Assembly (NCBI GenBank): GCA_018195615.1
Contig: JAGTPG010000002.1
Coordinates: 3,166,501 to 3,230,500 of the forward strand
From: Streptomyces tuirus
GTDB taxonomy: Bacteria; Actinomycetota; Actinomycetes; Streptomycetales; Streptomycetaceae
Length of the DNA: 64,000 nucleotides
Reading direction: 5' to 3'
In this document: positions 1-7,882 of the stretch, one piece after another
Layout: every line of letters begins with the position of its first letter
Position numbering within the stretch: position 1 is the stretch's first letter
Translations under genes and position numbers: made by a program
Notes under the pieces: model-generated
Database searches by the model: none
What the model saw: only the letters and a program-made list of their open reading frames with translations
Told to the model about the DNA's origin: nothing

Positions 1-16
1 GCACTCGGACAGTCAT
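1..16 (-). CDS. response regulator, N-terminal fragment (continues beyond window)
   Basis: Only the first five codons (MTVRV) are inside the window. The ATG at 14-16 on the minus strand overlaps the TGA of the histidine kinase in the ATGA arrangement usual for kinase-regulator pairs. LuxR/NarL-type regulators of this group often begin in this way, so a cognate response regulator is inferred from position. The domain itself cannot be seen. Confidence 0.5.
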
Positions 17-1254
17 CCGTTCCTCTCCCCCGTCGTGGTCAGCGGCAGGACCGCGGTGACCTCGAACCCGCCCCCGTTACGCGGCCCGGCGTCGAGTGTC
101 CCACCCACACTCCGGGCCCGCTCCCGCATCCCGACGAGCCCGAAGCCCGGGGTGCCGTCCGGGGCCGGTCCGGTGCCGTCGTCCCGCACCGACAGGTGCA
201 GGGCGCCCTGCCGCTCGTCCAGCTCCACTCGGACGGCCGGTTCGGGTCCCGCGTGCCGTACCGCGTTCGTCAGTGCCTCCTGCACGATGCGGTAGGCGGC
301 GGCGCCGACGGCGGGCGGTGCCTGCCGTATCCGTACGGTCTGCTCGACCCGTGCTCCGGCGAGCCGCGCCGCCTCGGCCAGGTCGGGCAGGCCGTCCAGG
401 CCGGGAAGCGGGCCGGGGGCGTCCGGTGAGCCGTGCTCGCGCAGCACCTCCAGCGTCGTACGGAGTTCGCCGCGGGCGCTGCGGCAGGTCTCGGCGATGT
501 CGTCGAGGGCCTTGGCGACGCTCTCCCGGTCGAGCCGCTCGGGGTCCGCGGACAGCACGTGGGCGGCGACGGAGGTCTGCACGCCGATGAGGGTGATGCT
601 GTGCGCGAGCAGGTCGTGCAGGTCCCGGGCGATCCGCAGCCGCTCCTCGGCGACCCGCCGCCGGGCCTCCTCCTCGCGGGTGCGTTCGGCGCGTTCGGCG
701 CGCTCCACGATGGATGCGACGTACTGGCGGTAGATCCGCACATCGGCACCGCAGAACAGCACGGCGACGACCCAGCCGGACGCCTTCAGCAACCCCAGCG
801 CCTCGTGGGCGCTGATGGTGAGCATCACGCTCACCGCCAAGGAGATGACGCCGATACCGACCAGGACGGTGCGCAGCGGCCGGCCGGTGACGGCGACGGT
901 GTAGAGGGCGACGTAGGCGGCCTGGGTGGCCGCGATGTGCGGGTAGCCGAGGAAGTGGTAGGGGAAGACGCAGGCCACCACGGCGACCAGTACGGGCACC
1001 GGACGGCGGCGGCGCCACACGAGCGGCACGTGGGAGACGAGCAGCAGGGCCCAGCCGAGCGCGTCGGGCCTGCGGCCGTCGTCGACGAACAGCGCGAGGA
1101 CGACGGAGAGCGCGGCGACGAGGACGGCGAGGACCGTGTCGTTGCGGAGGGCGTGCGGGGCGGTGAGGGGATCGCGGTTGATCGCGGCCATGATCCGCTC
1201 GGCGGGCCGGGACCAGGTCGCCGTTGCTGGGGTGGGTGCCTGCACGGGCATCAT
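13..1254 (-). CDS. NarL-family sensor histidine kinase
   Basis: This is a two-component sensor kinase of about 413 residues. Hydrophobic segments between residues 40 and 170 form a membrane sensor with little extracellular loop. A HisKA_3 dimerisation helix follows, with phospho-acceptor His213 in RIARDLHDLLAHS. The C-terminal HATPase has an N box (EALTNAVRHA) and a G box (GFGLVGMRERA). The stop overlaps the start of a regulator gene by 4 bases. The MMPL transporter lies upstream on the same strand, behind a hairpin. The MMPL gene is a plausible target of the pair, but that is inferred. The signal sensed is unknown. An ATG one codon in is an equally possible start. Confidence 0.9.
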   Translation of the reverse strand: MMPVQAPTPATATWSRPAERIMAAINRDPLTAPHALRNDTVLAVLVAALSVVLALFVDDGRRPDALGWALLLVSHVPLVWRRRRPVPVLVAVVACVFPYHFLGYPHIAATQAAYVALYTVAVTGRPLRTVLVGIGVISLAVSVMLTISAHEALGLLKASGWVVAVLFCGADVRIYRQYVASIVERAERAERTREEEARRRVAEERLRIARDLHDLLAHSITLIGVQTSVAAHVLSADPERLDRESVAKALDDIAETCRSARGELRTTLEVLREHGSPDAPGPLPGLDGLPDLAEAARLAGARVEQTVRIRQAPPAVGAAAYRIVQEALTNAVRHAGPEPAVRVELDERQGALHLSVRDDGTGPAPDGTPGFGLVGMRERARSVGGTLDAGPRNGGGFEVTAVLPLTTTGERNG

Positions 1255-1265
1255 CCTCGGCCAGG

Positions 1266-1297
1266 AAGGCGCCCCTCCGGGAGGGGAAGGGCGCCTT
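1266..1297 (-). terminator. hairpin terminator between MMPL and kinase genes
   Basis: The inverted repeat AAGGCGCCC (1266-1274) and GGGCGCCTT (1289-1297) pairs perfectly over 9 bp, and CCTCC/GGAGG can extend it inside. It sits 9 bases past the MMPL stop codon and just before the kinase start. It probably ends or attenuates transcription from the MMPL gene. There is no long T tract, which is common in streptomycetes. Confidence 0.6.
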
Positions 1298-1305
1298 TCG
1301 GTCGG

Positions 1306-3396
1306 TCAGGGGGCGTTCGCGGCAATGGGCTTGCGCTCCCCCGGCGGTTTCGTCGGCTCCGCCGCACGGGAGAGCCTCCCCGGCCACCACATCCGCCGCT
1401 TCAGCAGCACACTCGCGGTGGTCACCAGGTACGTCCGCACCAGGAACGTGTCCAGCAGCACGCCCACCGCGATGACGAACCCGAGCTCCACGAGTCCCAC
1501 CATGGGCATCGTCGTCAGCACCGCGAACGTGGCCGCGAGCACCACTCCCGCCGAGGCGATGACCCCGCCGGTCGTCCGCAGGGCGGTCAGCGCGGCAGCC
1601 TCCGGCTCCGCCCCCCGCACGGACTCCTCCCGCATCCGGTGCATCAGGAAGATCCCGTAGTCGACCCCGAGGGCGACGAGGAACACGAAGGACAGCAGCC
1701 CCAGCCCGGGATCGTTCCCCTGGAACCCGAAGACCGGTTCGAACACCAGGCCCCCGATGCCGAGCGCGGCTCCCCAGACCGCGACGACCGCCGCCAGCAG
1801 CAGCAACGGCGCGACCAGGCTCCTCAGCAGCCCGACCAGGATGACGAACACCGCGCCGAGCACCAGCGGCACGATCACCTTCCGGTCGCGCGCCTCGCTC
1901 TCGGCCAGATCGATCTGCTGGACACTGGGCCCGCCGACGTAGGCACCCACGGGGTCCAGCCCGGCGCGCAGCGCCTCGATCGTCCGGGTCTCGGCCGCCG
2001 TCTCGGGCGCGGCGGTCGTGAAGACGGCGATCTCCGTCCATCCCGCCCCGCTCCGCCCGGGAACCACCTCGGCGACCCCCTCGGCCTCGCGGGCCCGTTC
2101 CGCGACCATCTCGGCCCGCTCCTCGGGCACGATGACGGTGACGGGCCGGCTGCTGCGCTCGGGGTACTCCCGTGCCAGCGTCTGCATCGCGGTGATCGAC
2201 TCGGGCCGCTCCGTGAAGGAGTCCTCCTGCTTGATGCTGCCGGACAGGTTCAGCGTGCCCAGCGCGAGCGCACCGAGCAGGACGCCGCCCCCGACGAGCA
2301 CGGTGGCGGGCCGGCGCGTCGCCGACGTCCCCATCGCGGCGAACAGCGAACGGCGGGCCTTGGGCTCGCTGCCGAACGCCGGGACCATCGGCCAGAACAC
2401 CCGCCGTCCGAGCAGTACCAGCACCGCGGGCAGCAGGGTCGTCATGGCGACCAGCGCGGCGAGAACGCCGACCACACCGACCGGGCCCATGCCGCTGCTG
2501 CTGTTGAGGTCGGCGGCGAGCAGGCACAGCAGCCCGGCCGCGACGGTCCCCGACGAGGCCAGGACCGCCGGTCCGCAGCCGCGCAGGGCGGTGCGCATGG
2601 CGTCGTACGGCCGTTCGTGGCGCCGCAGTTCCTCGCGGTAGCGGGAGACGATCAGCAGCGCGTAGTCGGTGCCGGCGCCGAGGACGAGCACGGTCATCAC
2701 GCCGCCGCTCTGGCCGGTGACCGTGACGTCGAACAGTTCGTGGAGTCCGTATCCGGCGGCCATCGCCGCGGCGGCGGCGACGCCCGCGACGGCGAGCGGG
2801 ACCAGCCACAGGAAGGGGCTGCGGTAGATGAGGACGAGCAGCACGGTGACGACACCGAGCGTGGCGAACAGCAGTGTGGCGTCGAGCGTCCCGAACACCT
2901 CGTTCATATCGGTGTTGAGCGCCCCCGGCCCGCCGACCTCGACGCCCAGTCCGCCCCCGCCCTCGGCGATGTCCCGCACCCCGTCGACGAAGGCGTCCCG
3001 GGCCTCCTCGTCCTGCCCCGGCTGGGTGCTGGACACCGGGTACATCAGGGTGGAGCCGTCCTCGGACGGGACGCCCCGCGGCTCGCCCGCCAGGTCGTAG
3101 GCGCCGCGCACCTCGGCGACCTGCTCGGCGGCCGTGCGCCGGTCGGCGTCGGTCAGACCCCCCTCCCGGTGGTACACGAGCACCAGGTCCGTCGACTCAC
3201 CTCCCGGCAGCCGGTCCTGGATCCGCGCCACCTGGGTCGAGTCGGCGCTGTCGGGCAGGTAGTCGACGGCGCGGTTCTGCTGGATGCCGGCGAACTTCCC
3301 GGCGAGCGGCCCGAGCAGCACGAGCGCGGCGAGCCACAGCCCGAGCACCGCCCAGGGCACGGCCCGCCGCCGTGCGGATTTCCTTGCGTCCCCCAC
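1306..3396 (-). CDS. MMPL/RND-family transporter
   Basis: This 696-residue membrane protein has the MMPL architecture: two repeated halves, each with an N-terminal helix, an extracytoplasmic domain (after about residues 40 and 390) and a bundle of helices. The family motifs GTDYALL and GVDYGIFLMHR in the fourth helix of each half carry the Asp-Tyr proton-relay pair. Such proteins export lipids, siderophores or drugs by proton antiport; the substrate here cannot be told. The gene is single and precedes a NarL-type kinase-regulator pair. Two perfect palindromes lie 26-45 and 124-139 bases upstream of the start, suggesting control by a TetR-like repressor and a response regulator. Confidence 0.9.
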   Translation of the reverse strand: MGDARKSARRRAVPWAVLGLWLAALVLLGPLAGKFAGIQQNRAVDYLPDSADSTQVARIQDRLPGGESTDLVLVYHREGGLTDADRRTAAEQVAEVRGAYDLAGEPRGVPSEDGSTLMYPVSSTQPGQDEEARDAFVDGVRDIAEGGGGLGVEVGGPGALNTDMNEVFGTLDATLLFATLGVVTVLLVLIYRSPFLWLVPLAVAGVAAAAAMAAGYGLHELFDVTVTGQSGGVMTVLVLGAGTDYALLIVSRYREELRRHERPYDAMRTALRGCGPAVLASSGTVAAGLLCLLAADLNSSSGMGPVGVVGVLAALVAMTTLLPAVLVLLGRRVFWPMVPAFGSEPKARRSLFAAMGTSATRRPATVLVGGGVLLGALALGTLNLSGSIKQEDSFTERPESITAMQTLAREYPERSSRPVTVIVPEERAEMVAERAREAEGVAEVVPGRSGAGWTEIAVFTTAAPETAAETRTIEALRAGLDPVGAYVGGPSVQQIDLAESEARDRKVIVPLVLGAVFVILVGLLRSLVAPLLLLAAVVAVWGAALGIGGLVFEPVFGFQGNDPGLGLLSFVFLVALGVDYGIFLMHRMREESVRGAEPEAAALTALRTTGGVIASAGVVLAATFAVLTTMPMVGLVELGFVIAVGVLLDTFLVRTYLVTTASVLLKRRMWWPGRLSRAAEPTKPPGERKPIAANAP

Positions 3397-3421
3397 TGTT
3401 CGGGCTCCCTCCGGTCCGGGT

Positions 3422-3441
3422 GTCTGGAACGGTCTCCAGAC
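3422..3441. promoter_or_regulatory. perfect palindrome upstream of MMPL gene (TetR-type operator candidate)
   Basis: GTCTGGA (3422-3428), six bases, TCCAGAC (3435-3441). The 7-bp arms are perfectly complementary, and the site is centred about 35 bases before the MMPL start, overlapping where its promoter or leader would be. Size and symmetry fit a TetR-family operator, but no tetR gene is visible nearby. Confidence 0.45.
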
Positions 3442-3519
3442 TCCCGGCGCACGGGGGCAGGTTCGTCGGGCGTGAGGGCGAGTTCAGGGCTACTGCCGGG
3501 GGCGGTACGGACCGGGGAC

Positions 3520-3535
3520 TACTCCCCCGGGAGTA
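3520..3535. promoter_or_regulatory. perfect palindrome TACTCCC-CC-GGGAGTA
   Basis: The 7-bp arms (3520-3526, 3529-3535) are separated by two bases. The site lies between the divergent-looking upstream region of the MMPL gene and the end of the TerB-like gene. NarL-type response regulators of actinobacteria bind short palindromes of this kind, and such a pair is encoded beyond the MMPL gene. The assignment is inferred. Confidence 0.4.
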
Positions 3536-3549
3536 ACGAGGAGGGTGTC

Positions 3550-4248
3550 CTAGGAAGGCGTACGTGCCGCCGCCGCCAGCAGTCGCGTCACATCGTCCGA
3601 GCAGATGGTGAGCGCGGCCCCCACCGTCGCGAGGACGTCCCGCTCGGCCGGGGTGTACGGAGCGTCCGCGAGGGCGATGCGCGCGCCCTGGAGCAGGATC
3701 GATTCGCGGCCGACGGTGGCGAGATGCGGGGCGAGCGGGTCCAGCGCCTCGTGCAGCTCTATGGCGAGCCCCGCACCGCAGGGCTCCCCGGTGATGCGCC
3801 CGGTGTCCGCCTCCAGCGCCTCGACGAGGGCGGCCAGCTGCTCCTCCGTGCAGTCGTCGAAACCGGCGGCGCGCACGGCGAGCACGGCGGCCTCCAGCGC
3901 GGTGCGCGAACCGGCGCCGCCCGCTGCCAGTACGGCGAGGGCGACGGTGTGCACGGCGTCGCGGAGCATCGCGGAGAAGCGGGTGGTGGTCGGGTGGTCG
4001 AGGGCGTCCGTGCCGAAGTGGCGGCGGCAGGCGGCGCACTCCACGACCGGGCCGGTCTCGCCGCGCGGCAGCACGGGCAGGCCGAGCAGGGTGAAGCGGC
4101 GCTGTCCGGTCAGCCGCTGGTAGTTGCGGTCGCCGCCGCAGCCGGGGCAGAAGAACTCCCCGTCGCCGGCGGCCGTCCATGCGATACGGGTGCCCAGGAT
4201 GCGCGAATACCTGGCGGCATGGCCGTTTCGTCCCCATCCTGGCAGCAC
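3550..4248 (-). CDS. zinc-ribbon and TerB-like domain protein
   Basis: This protein has about 232 residues. The N-terminal part has two CxxC pairs (CPGC near residue 37 and CAAC near residue 76) spaced as in a zinc ribbon. The rest is helical and acidic (DDCTEEQLAALVEALEAD, YTPAERDVLATVGAALTICSDD), the pattern of TerB/DjlA-type tellurite-resistance domains. The GTG start follows GGAGG by 6 bases. It is a single gene between leuA and the MMPL gene. TerB domains scaffold membrane-associated stress complexes, but no other ter gene is present, so a tellurite role should not be assumed. Confidence 0.75.
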   Translation of the reverse strand: MLPGWGRNGHAARYSRILGTRIAWTAAGDGEFFCPGCGGDRNYQRLTGQRRFTLLGLPVLPRGETGPVVECAACRRHFGTDALDHPTTTRFSAMLRDAVHTVALAVLAAGGAGSRTALEAAVLAVRAAGFDDCTEEQLAALVEALEADTGRITGEPCGAGLAIELHEALDPLAPHLATVGRESILLQGARIALADAPYTPAERDVLATVGAALTICSDDVTRLLAAAARTPS

Positions 4249-4377
4249 GTCGCACCTCCGTCACGCCGCACGGCAGCGTCGCCGCGCTTGCGTGATGTTA
4301 GCCACATCCATGAGGAGGAGTCAGCACCCCGGAGGAGACCTTTCCGTGACCCTCACAGGGATTGGCCGGTATGTGAC

Positions 4378-4413
4378 GGGGCTCCGCCCGCCGGACAACA
4401 GCGGACGGAGCCC
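4378..4413 (-). terminator. hairpin downstream of leuA
   Basis: GGGCTCCG (4378-4385) pairs with CGGAGCCC (4406-4413) around a roughly 20-base loop that can pair further. It lies about 20 bases past the leuA stop codon in the space before the TerB-like gene, so it most likely ends the leuA transcript. Confidence 0.65.
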
Positions 4414-4434
4414 TCAAACCGCCTTCGGGGCTGG

Positions 4435-6156
4435 TCAGCGCGTCGCGCGGTTGACGGCCGAGACGACCGCCTTCAGCGAGGCCCGCGTAGTGTTCGCGTC
4501 GATTCCGATCCCCCACAGAACCTTGTCGCCGATCGCGCACTCGATGTAGGAGGCGGCCTGCGCGGAGGCGCCCTCGCTCATCGTGTGCTCCTGGTAGTCC
4601 AGCAGGCGTACGTCGATGCCGACGGACTGCAGCGCGTCGAAGAAGGCCGAGATCGGACCGTTGCCGGTACCGGTCAGCACGGTGTCCTGGCCGTCGACCG
4701 TGGCCTCCACCGTCAGGGTGTCCACGCCGTCGGTGTCGGTCGTCGACTGGTTGTTCTTGACCTGGATCCGGCCCCACGGGTTCTCGGGGTTCGGCAGGTA
4801 CTCGTCCTGGAAGACGGCCCAGATGTCCTTCGGCGTGACCTCGCCGCCCTCGGCGTCCGTCTTCGCCTGGATGAGCTTGGAGAACTCGATCTGCATCCGG
4901 CGCGGCAGTTCCAGCTTGTGGTCGTTCTTCAGGACGTACGCGATACCGCCCTTGCCGGACTGCGAGTTGACCCGGATGACCGCCTCGTAGGAGCGGCCGA
5001 CGTCCTTGGGGTCGATCGGCAGGTACGGGACGGCCCACTCGATGTCGTCGACGGTGACGCCCTGGGCGGCCGCGTCGGCCTCCATGGCGTCGAAGCCTTT
5101 CTTGATGGCGTCCTGGTGGGAGCCGGAGAAGGACGTGTAGACCAGGTCGCCCACGTACGGGTGGCGCGGGTGGACCTCCATCTGGTTGCAGTACTCCCAC
5201 GTGCGACGGATCTCGTCGATGTCGGAGAAGTCGATCTGCGGGTCGACGCCCTGGGAGAAGAGGTTCATGCCCAGGGTGACCAGGTCGACGTTGCCGGTGC
5301 GCTCGCCCTGGCCGAACAGGCAGCCCTCGACGCGGTCGGCGCCGGCCATCAGGGCCAGCTCGGCGGCGGCGACGGCGGTGCCGCGGTCGTTGTGGGGGTG
5401 GATCGACAGGCAGACGTGCTCGCGGCGGGAGAGGTTGCGGCCCATCCACTCGAAGCGGTCGGCGTGGGTGGAGGGCGTCGAACGCTCGACGGTGGCGGGC
5501 AGGTTGAGGATGATCTCGCGGCCCGGGCCGGGCTGCCAGACGTCCATGACGGCCTCGCAGACCTCCAGCGCGAAGTCCAGCTCGGTGTCGGTGAAGATCT
5601 CCGGCGAGTACTGGTAGCCGAACTCGGTCTCCGGGCCCAGCAGCTTCTCGGCGTACTCCATGACCAGGCGCGTGCCGTCGACGGCGATCTGCTTGATGTC
5701 GTCCTTGGAGCCGCGGAAGACGACCCGGCGGAAGACGGGGGCCGTGGCGTTGTACAGGTGGACGGTCGCGCGCTTGGCGCCCTTCAGGGACTCCACGGTC
5801 CGCTCGATCAGGTCCTCGCGGGCCTGGGTCAGTACGGAGATGGTGACGTCGTCGGGAATGGCGCCGGGCTCTTCGATGATCGACCGTACGAAGTCGAAGT
5901 CCGTCTGGCCGGACGCCGGGAAGCCGACCTCGATCTCCTTGTAGCCCATCTTGACCAGCAGGTCGAACATGGCGCGCTTGCGGGCGGGCGACATGGGGTC
6001 GATCAGGGCCTGGTTGCCGTCACGCAGGTCGGTGGAGAGCCAGCGGGGGGCGGTGGTGATCCGGTTCTCCGGCCAGGTGCGGTCCGGGATGTCGACCTGC
6101 TCGTAGCGGCCGTACTTGTGGATCGGCATGGAACTGGGCTGCTGGCGGTTCGCCAT
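4435..6156 (-). CDS. leuA: 2-isopropylmalate synthase
   Basis: This enzyme condenses acetyl-CoA with 2-oxoisovalerate, the first committed step of leucine synthesis. The 573-residue protein is of the long actinobacterial class. The N-terminal DRE-TIM barrel has the metal-binding STDLRDGNQAL and HPHNDRGTAVAA motifs. The C-terminal regulatory domain (about residues 440-573, from GRIQVKNNQSTT) gives leucine feedback inhibition in this family. It is a single gene with its own hairpin terminator. A leader peptide with four consecutive Leu codons and a hairpin lie directly upstream, so expression is probably attenuated by leucine supply. AGGAG sits 11 bases before the chosen ATG. Confidence 0.97.
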   Translation of the reverse strand: MANRQQPSSMPIHKYGRYEQVDIPDRTWPENRITTAPRWLSTDLRDGNQALIDPMSPARKRAMFDLLVKMGYKEIEVGFPASGQTDFDFVRSIIEEPGAIPDDVTISVLTQAREDLIERTVESLKGAKRATVHLYNATAPVFRRVVFRGSKDDIKQIAVDGTRLVMEYAEKLLGPETEFGYQYSPEIFTDTELDFALEVCEAVMDVWQPGPGREIILNLPATVERSTPSTHADRFEWMGRNLSRREHVCLSIHPHNDRGTAVAAAELALMAGADRVEGCLFGQGERTGNVDLVTLGMNLFSQGVDPQIDFSDIDEIRRTWEYCNQMEVHPRHPYVGDLVYTSFSGSHQDAIKKGFDAMEADAAAQGVTVDDIEWAVPYLPIDPKDVGRSYEAVIRVNSQSGKGGIAYVLKNDHKLELPRRMQIEFSKLIQAKTDAEGGEVTPKDIWAVFQDEYLPNPENPWGRIQVKNNQSTTDTDGVDTLTVEATVDGQDTVLTGTGNGPISAFFDALQSVGIDVRLLDYQEHTMSEGASAQAASYIECAIGDKVLWGIGIDANTTRASLKAVVSAVNRATR

Positions 6157-6178
6157 GATGCTTCGGGCTCCTCAGAGT

Positions 6179-6236
6179 GTCCGGAAGGACGGCCGACGAC
6201 GCAGCACCAAGCTCCGCGGGGAGGGAGTCGGCCTCG
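6179..6236 (-). promoter_or_regulatory. leucine-responsive leader structure of leuA
   Basis: On the minus strand the leader-peptide stop is followed by GGCCGAC (6227-6233), which pairs with GTCGGCC (6191-6197). A small inner stem, CTCC/GGAG, lies between them, and a further GTCC/GGAC hairpin precedes the ribosome site. This arrangement of a Leu-rich leader peptide followed by a compact structure matches the leucine element described upstream of actinobacterial leuA genes. A ribosome stalled on Leu codons would change this fold. The mechanism is inferred from the family. Confidence 0.6.
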
Positions 6237-6237
6237 A

Positions 6238-6285
6238 CTACAGGCCCTCGCCGCGGCAGCTAAGGAGAAGCAGCCCGAAACGCAT
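6238..6285 (-). CDS. leuA leader peptide (MRFGLLLLSCRGEGL)
   Basis: This short reading frame carries four consecutive leucine codons (CTG CTT CTC CTT) and ends 81 bases before the leuA start. An in-frame ATG four codons upstream (6297) is an alternative start. The Leu run and position identify it as an attenuation leader: slow decoding when leucyl-tRNA is scarce would alter the downstream hairpin. It shares the Leu run ending in CTTAGC with the leader ahead of leuS in this window. Confidence 0.75.
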   Translation of the reverse strand: MRFGLLLLSCRGEGL

Positions 6286-6477
6286 GATGCGCAGCATGCT
6301 AGCCGAGGCTCTCCGGAGCGCGCCGGTCCGTATCAGTATGCGGGACCGGGCGCACATACAGGACAAAAAGTGCGCTATACCACTTCGCCACGGAGGGTGA
6401 GGTTCGCTGTCCCGGTATTTCACCAATCATGGTGGCGACTAGTGACAGCATCGTCACGCAGTGCAAGGGTGCCGGGC

Positions 6478-7538
6478 ATGACGACTCACGGGGGCTTCGA
6501 GCCCGTCTTCTGCACCATCGTCCCGCCCCACGTCCTCGACAAGCTGTCCCAGGCCGAGGACCCCGCGCTGGCCGGCCCCGCCCGCCGCACCCTGCAGCGC
6601 GACGCCTACGAGCGCACCCAGCGTCGCCTCACCACGGTCATCGGCGCGGCCGCCGTCGCCTCGGTCGCCGACGGCAAGCCGCAGCGCACGATCTACGACG
6701 CCCGGCACGGCACCGACCTGCCCGGCCGCAAGGTCCGCGGTGAGGGCGAGGACCCCGGCAAGGACGCCACCGTCAACCGCGCCTACGCCGGCCTCGGCGC
6801 CACCTTCGAGCTGCTGCTCAAGGCGTACGAACGCGACTCGATCGACGGGAGCGGGCTGCCGCTGGACGCGACGGTCCACTACGACCGCGACTACAACAAC
6901 GCCTTCTGGAACGGCGAGCAGATGGTCTTCGGCGACGGGGACGGCGAGATCTTCCTCGACTTCACCATCCCGATCGACGTCATCGGCCACGAACTCGTCC
7001 ACGGCGTCACGCAGTACACGGCCAACCTCACCTACTTCGGCCAGCCCGGCGCGCTGAACGAGTCGGTGTCGGACGTCTTCGGCTCGCTCATCAAGCAGTA
7101 CACGCTGGGCCAGACCGCGGCCGAGGCCGACTGGCTGATCGGCGCGGGCCTGCTCGCCCCGCGGGTGACGGGCGTGGCGCTGCGTTCCATGAAGGAGCCG
7201 GGCACGGCGTACGACGACGACGTCCTGGGCAAGGACCCGCAGCCCGCGACGATGGACGACTTCGTCCGCACCGGCCGGGACAACGGCGGTGTCCACATCA
7301 ACTCGGGCATCCCCAACCACGCCTTCTACCTCGCGGCCACCGCCCTCGGGGCTACGCCTGGGAGCGCGCGGGACAGGTCTGGTACGACGTGCTCACCGGC
7401 GGCGAGCTCAGGCAGCAGGCCATGTTCGTCGACTTCGCCACGCTGACCGTCAAGGCCGCCCGGGAGCGGTACGGCGACGGGGAGGAGCTGGACGCCGTGT
7501 CGAAGGCCTGGGAGCAGGTCGGGGTGCGGACCCTGTAG
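6478..7538 (+). CDS. protealysin-like M4 metallopeptidase (frameshifted as given)
   Basis: This thermolysin-family zinc protease is short and has no signal peptide. The N-terminal PVFCTIVPPHVLDKL resembles the short PP-containing propeptide of protealysin-like enzymes, not the long secreted thermolysin precursor. Zinc and catalytic motifs are intact: HELVH, the third ligand Glu in NESVSDVFG, and the substrate-binding GGVHINSGIPNHAFYL. One G is missing from a G run near 7350. The frame resumes at once as YAWERAGQVWYDVL and ends in VRTL, giving about 353 residues. An emfourin-like inhibitor follows 20 bases later, the known protealysin operon arrangement. Confidence 0.9.
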
Positions 7539-7558
7539 TTCCGTACTAGACAGGTGCC

Positions 7559-7825
7559 ATGCGGATTCAGGTGAGGCGCACGGGCGGGTTCGCGGGCATC
7601 GAGCGGTTCGCCGAGGTGGACACCTCGGGCCGCCTCGACGCCCCCGAGTGGCACGCCCTGGCCGAGCGGGCGGTCGCCGCCGGGCGGAGCACTCCGCCGG
7701 TCGGGGTGCCGGACGGTTTCAGCTACCAGATCACGGTGGACGGCCACACGGTGTACTGCGCGGATCCCCGGCTCACCGAGGAGCAGCGGAAGCTGATCAC
7801 GCGGGTCTTGAAGGAAGGCGCGTAA
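7559..7825 (+). CDS. emfourin-like protease inhibitor
   Basis: This 88-residue protein begins MRIQVRRTGGFAGIERFAEVD and ends with LTEEQRKLITRVLKEGA. It lies 20 bases after the protealysin-like M4 protease. The small size, the RxGGFAGI start and the position fit emfourin, the slow tight-binding inhibitor encoded with protealysin in enterobacteria and found across actinobacteria. It probably keeps the cytoplasmic protease inactive until needed. The assignment rests on context and recalled family pattern. The ribosome site is weak, so translation may be coupled to the protease. Confidence 0.75.
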   Translation: MRIQVRRTGGFAGIERFAEVDTSGRLDAPEWHALAERAVAAGRSTPPVGVPDGFSYQITVDGHTVYCADPRLTEEQRKLITRVLKEGA

Positions 7826-7882
7826 CAGCTCCTCGCCAACGGCCTGTTGACTTCCGTTACCGCCGGTACGGATGATCCGCGC

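Noticed and set aside
6361..6400. A tRNA-like D-arm wording (GTGGCGAAGTGGTATAGCGC on the minus strand) upstream of leuA
   Set aside because: No T-arm GGTTCGAATCC, acceptor pairing or proper anticodon stem follows. It is more likely part of the leuA promoter region.
433..7446. A continuous plus-strand open frame of over 2300 codons
   Set aside because: It is the antisense shadow of the kinase, MMPL, TerB-like and leuA genes, kept open by GC-rich third positions. Only its last part (from 6478) is real coding sequence, the M4 protease.
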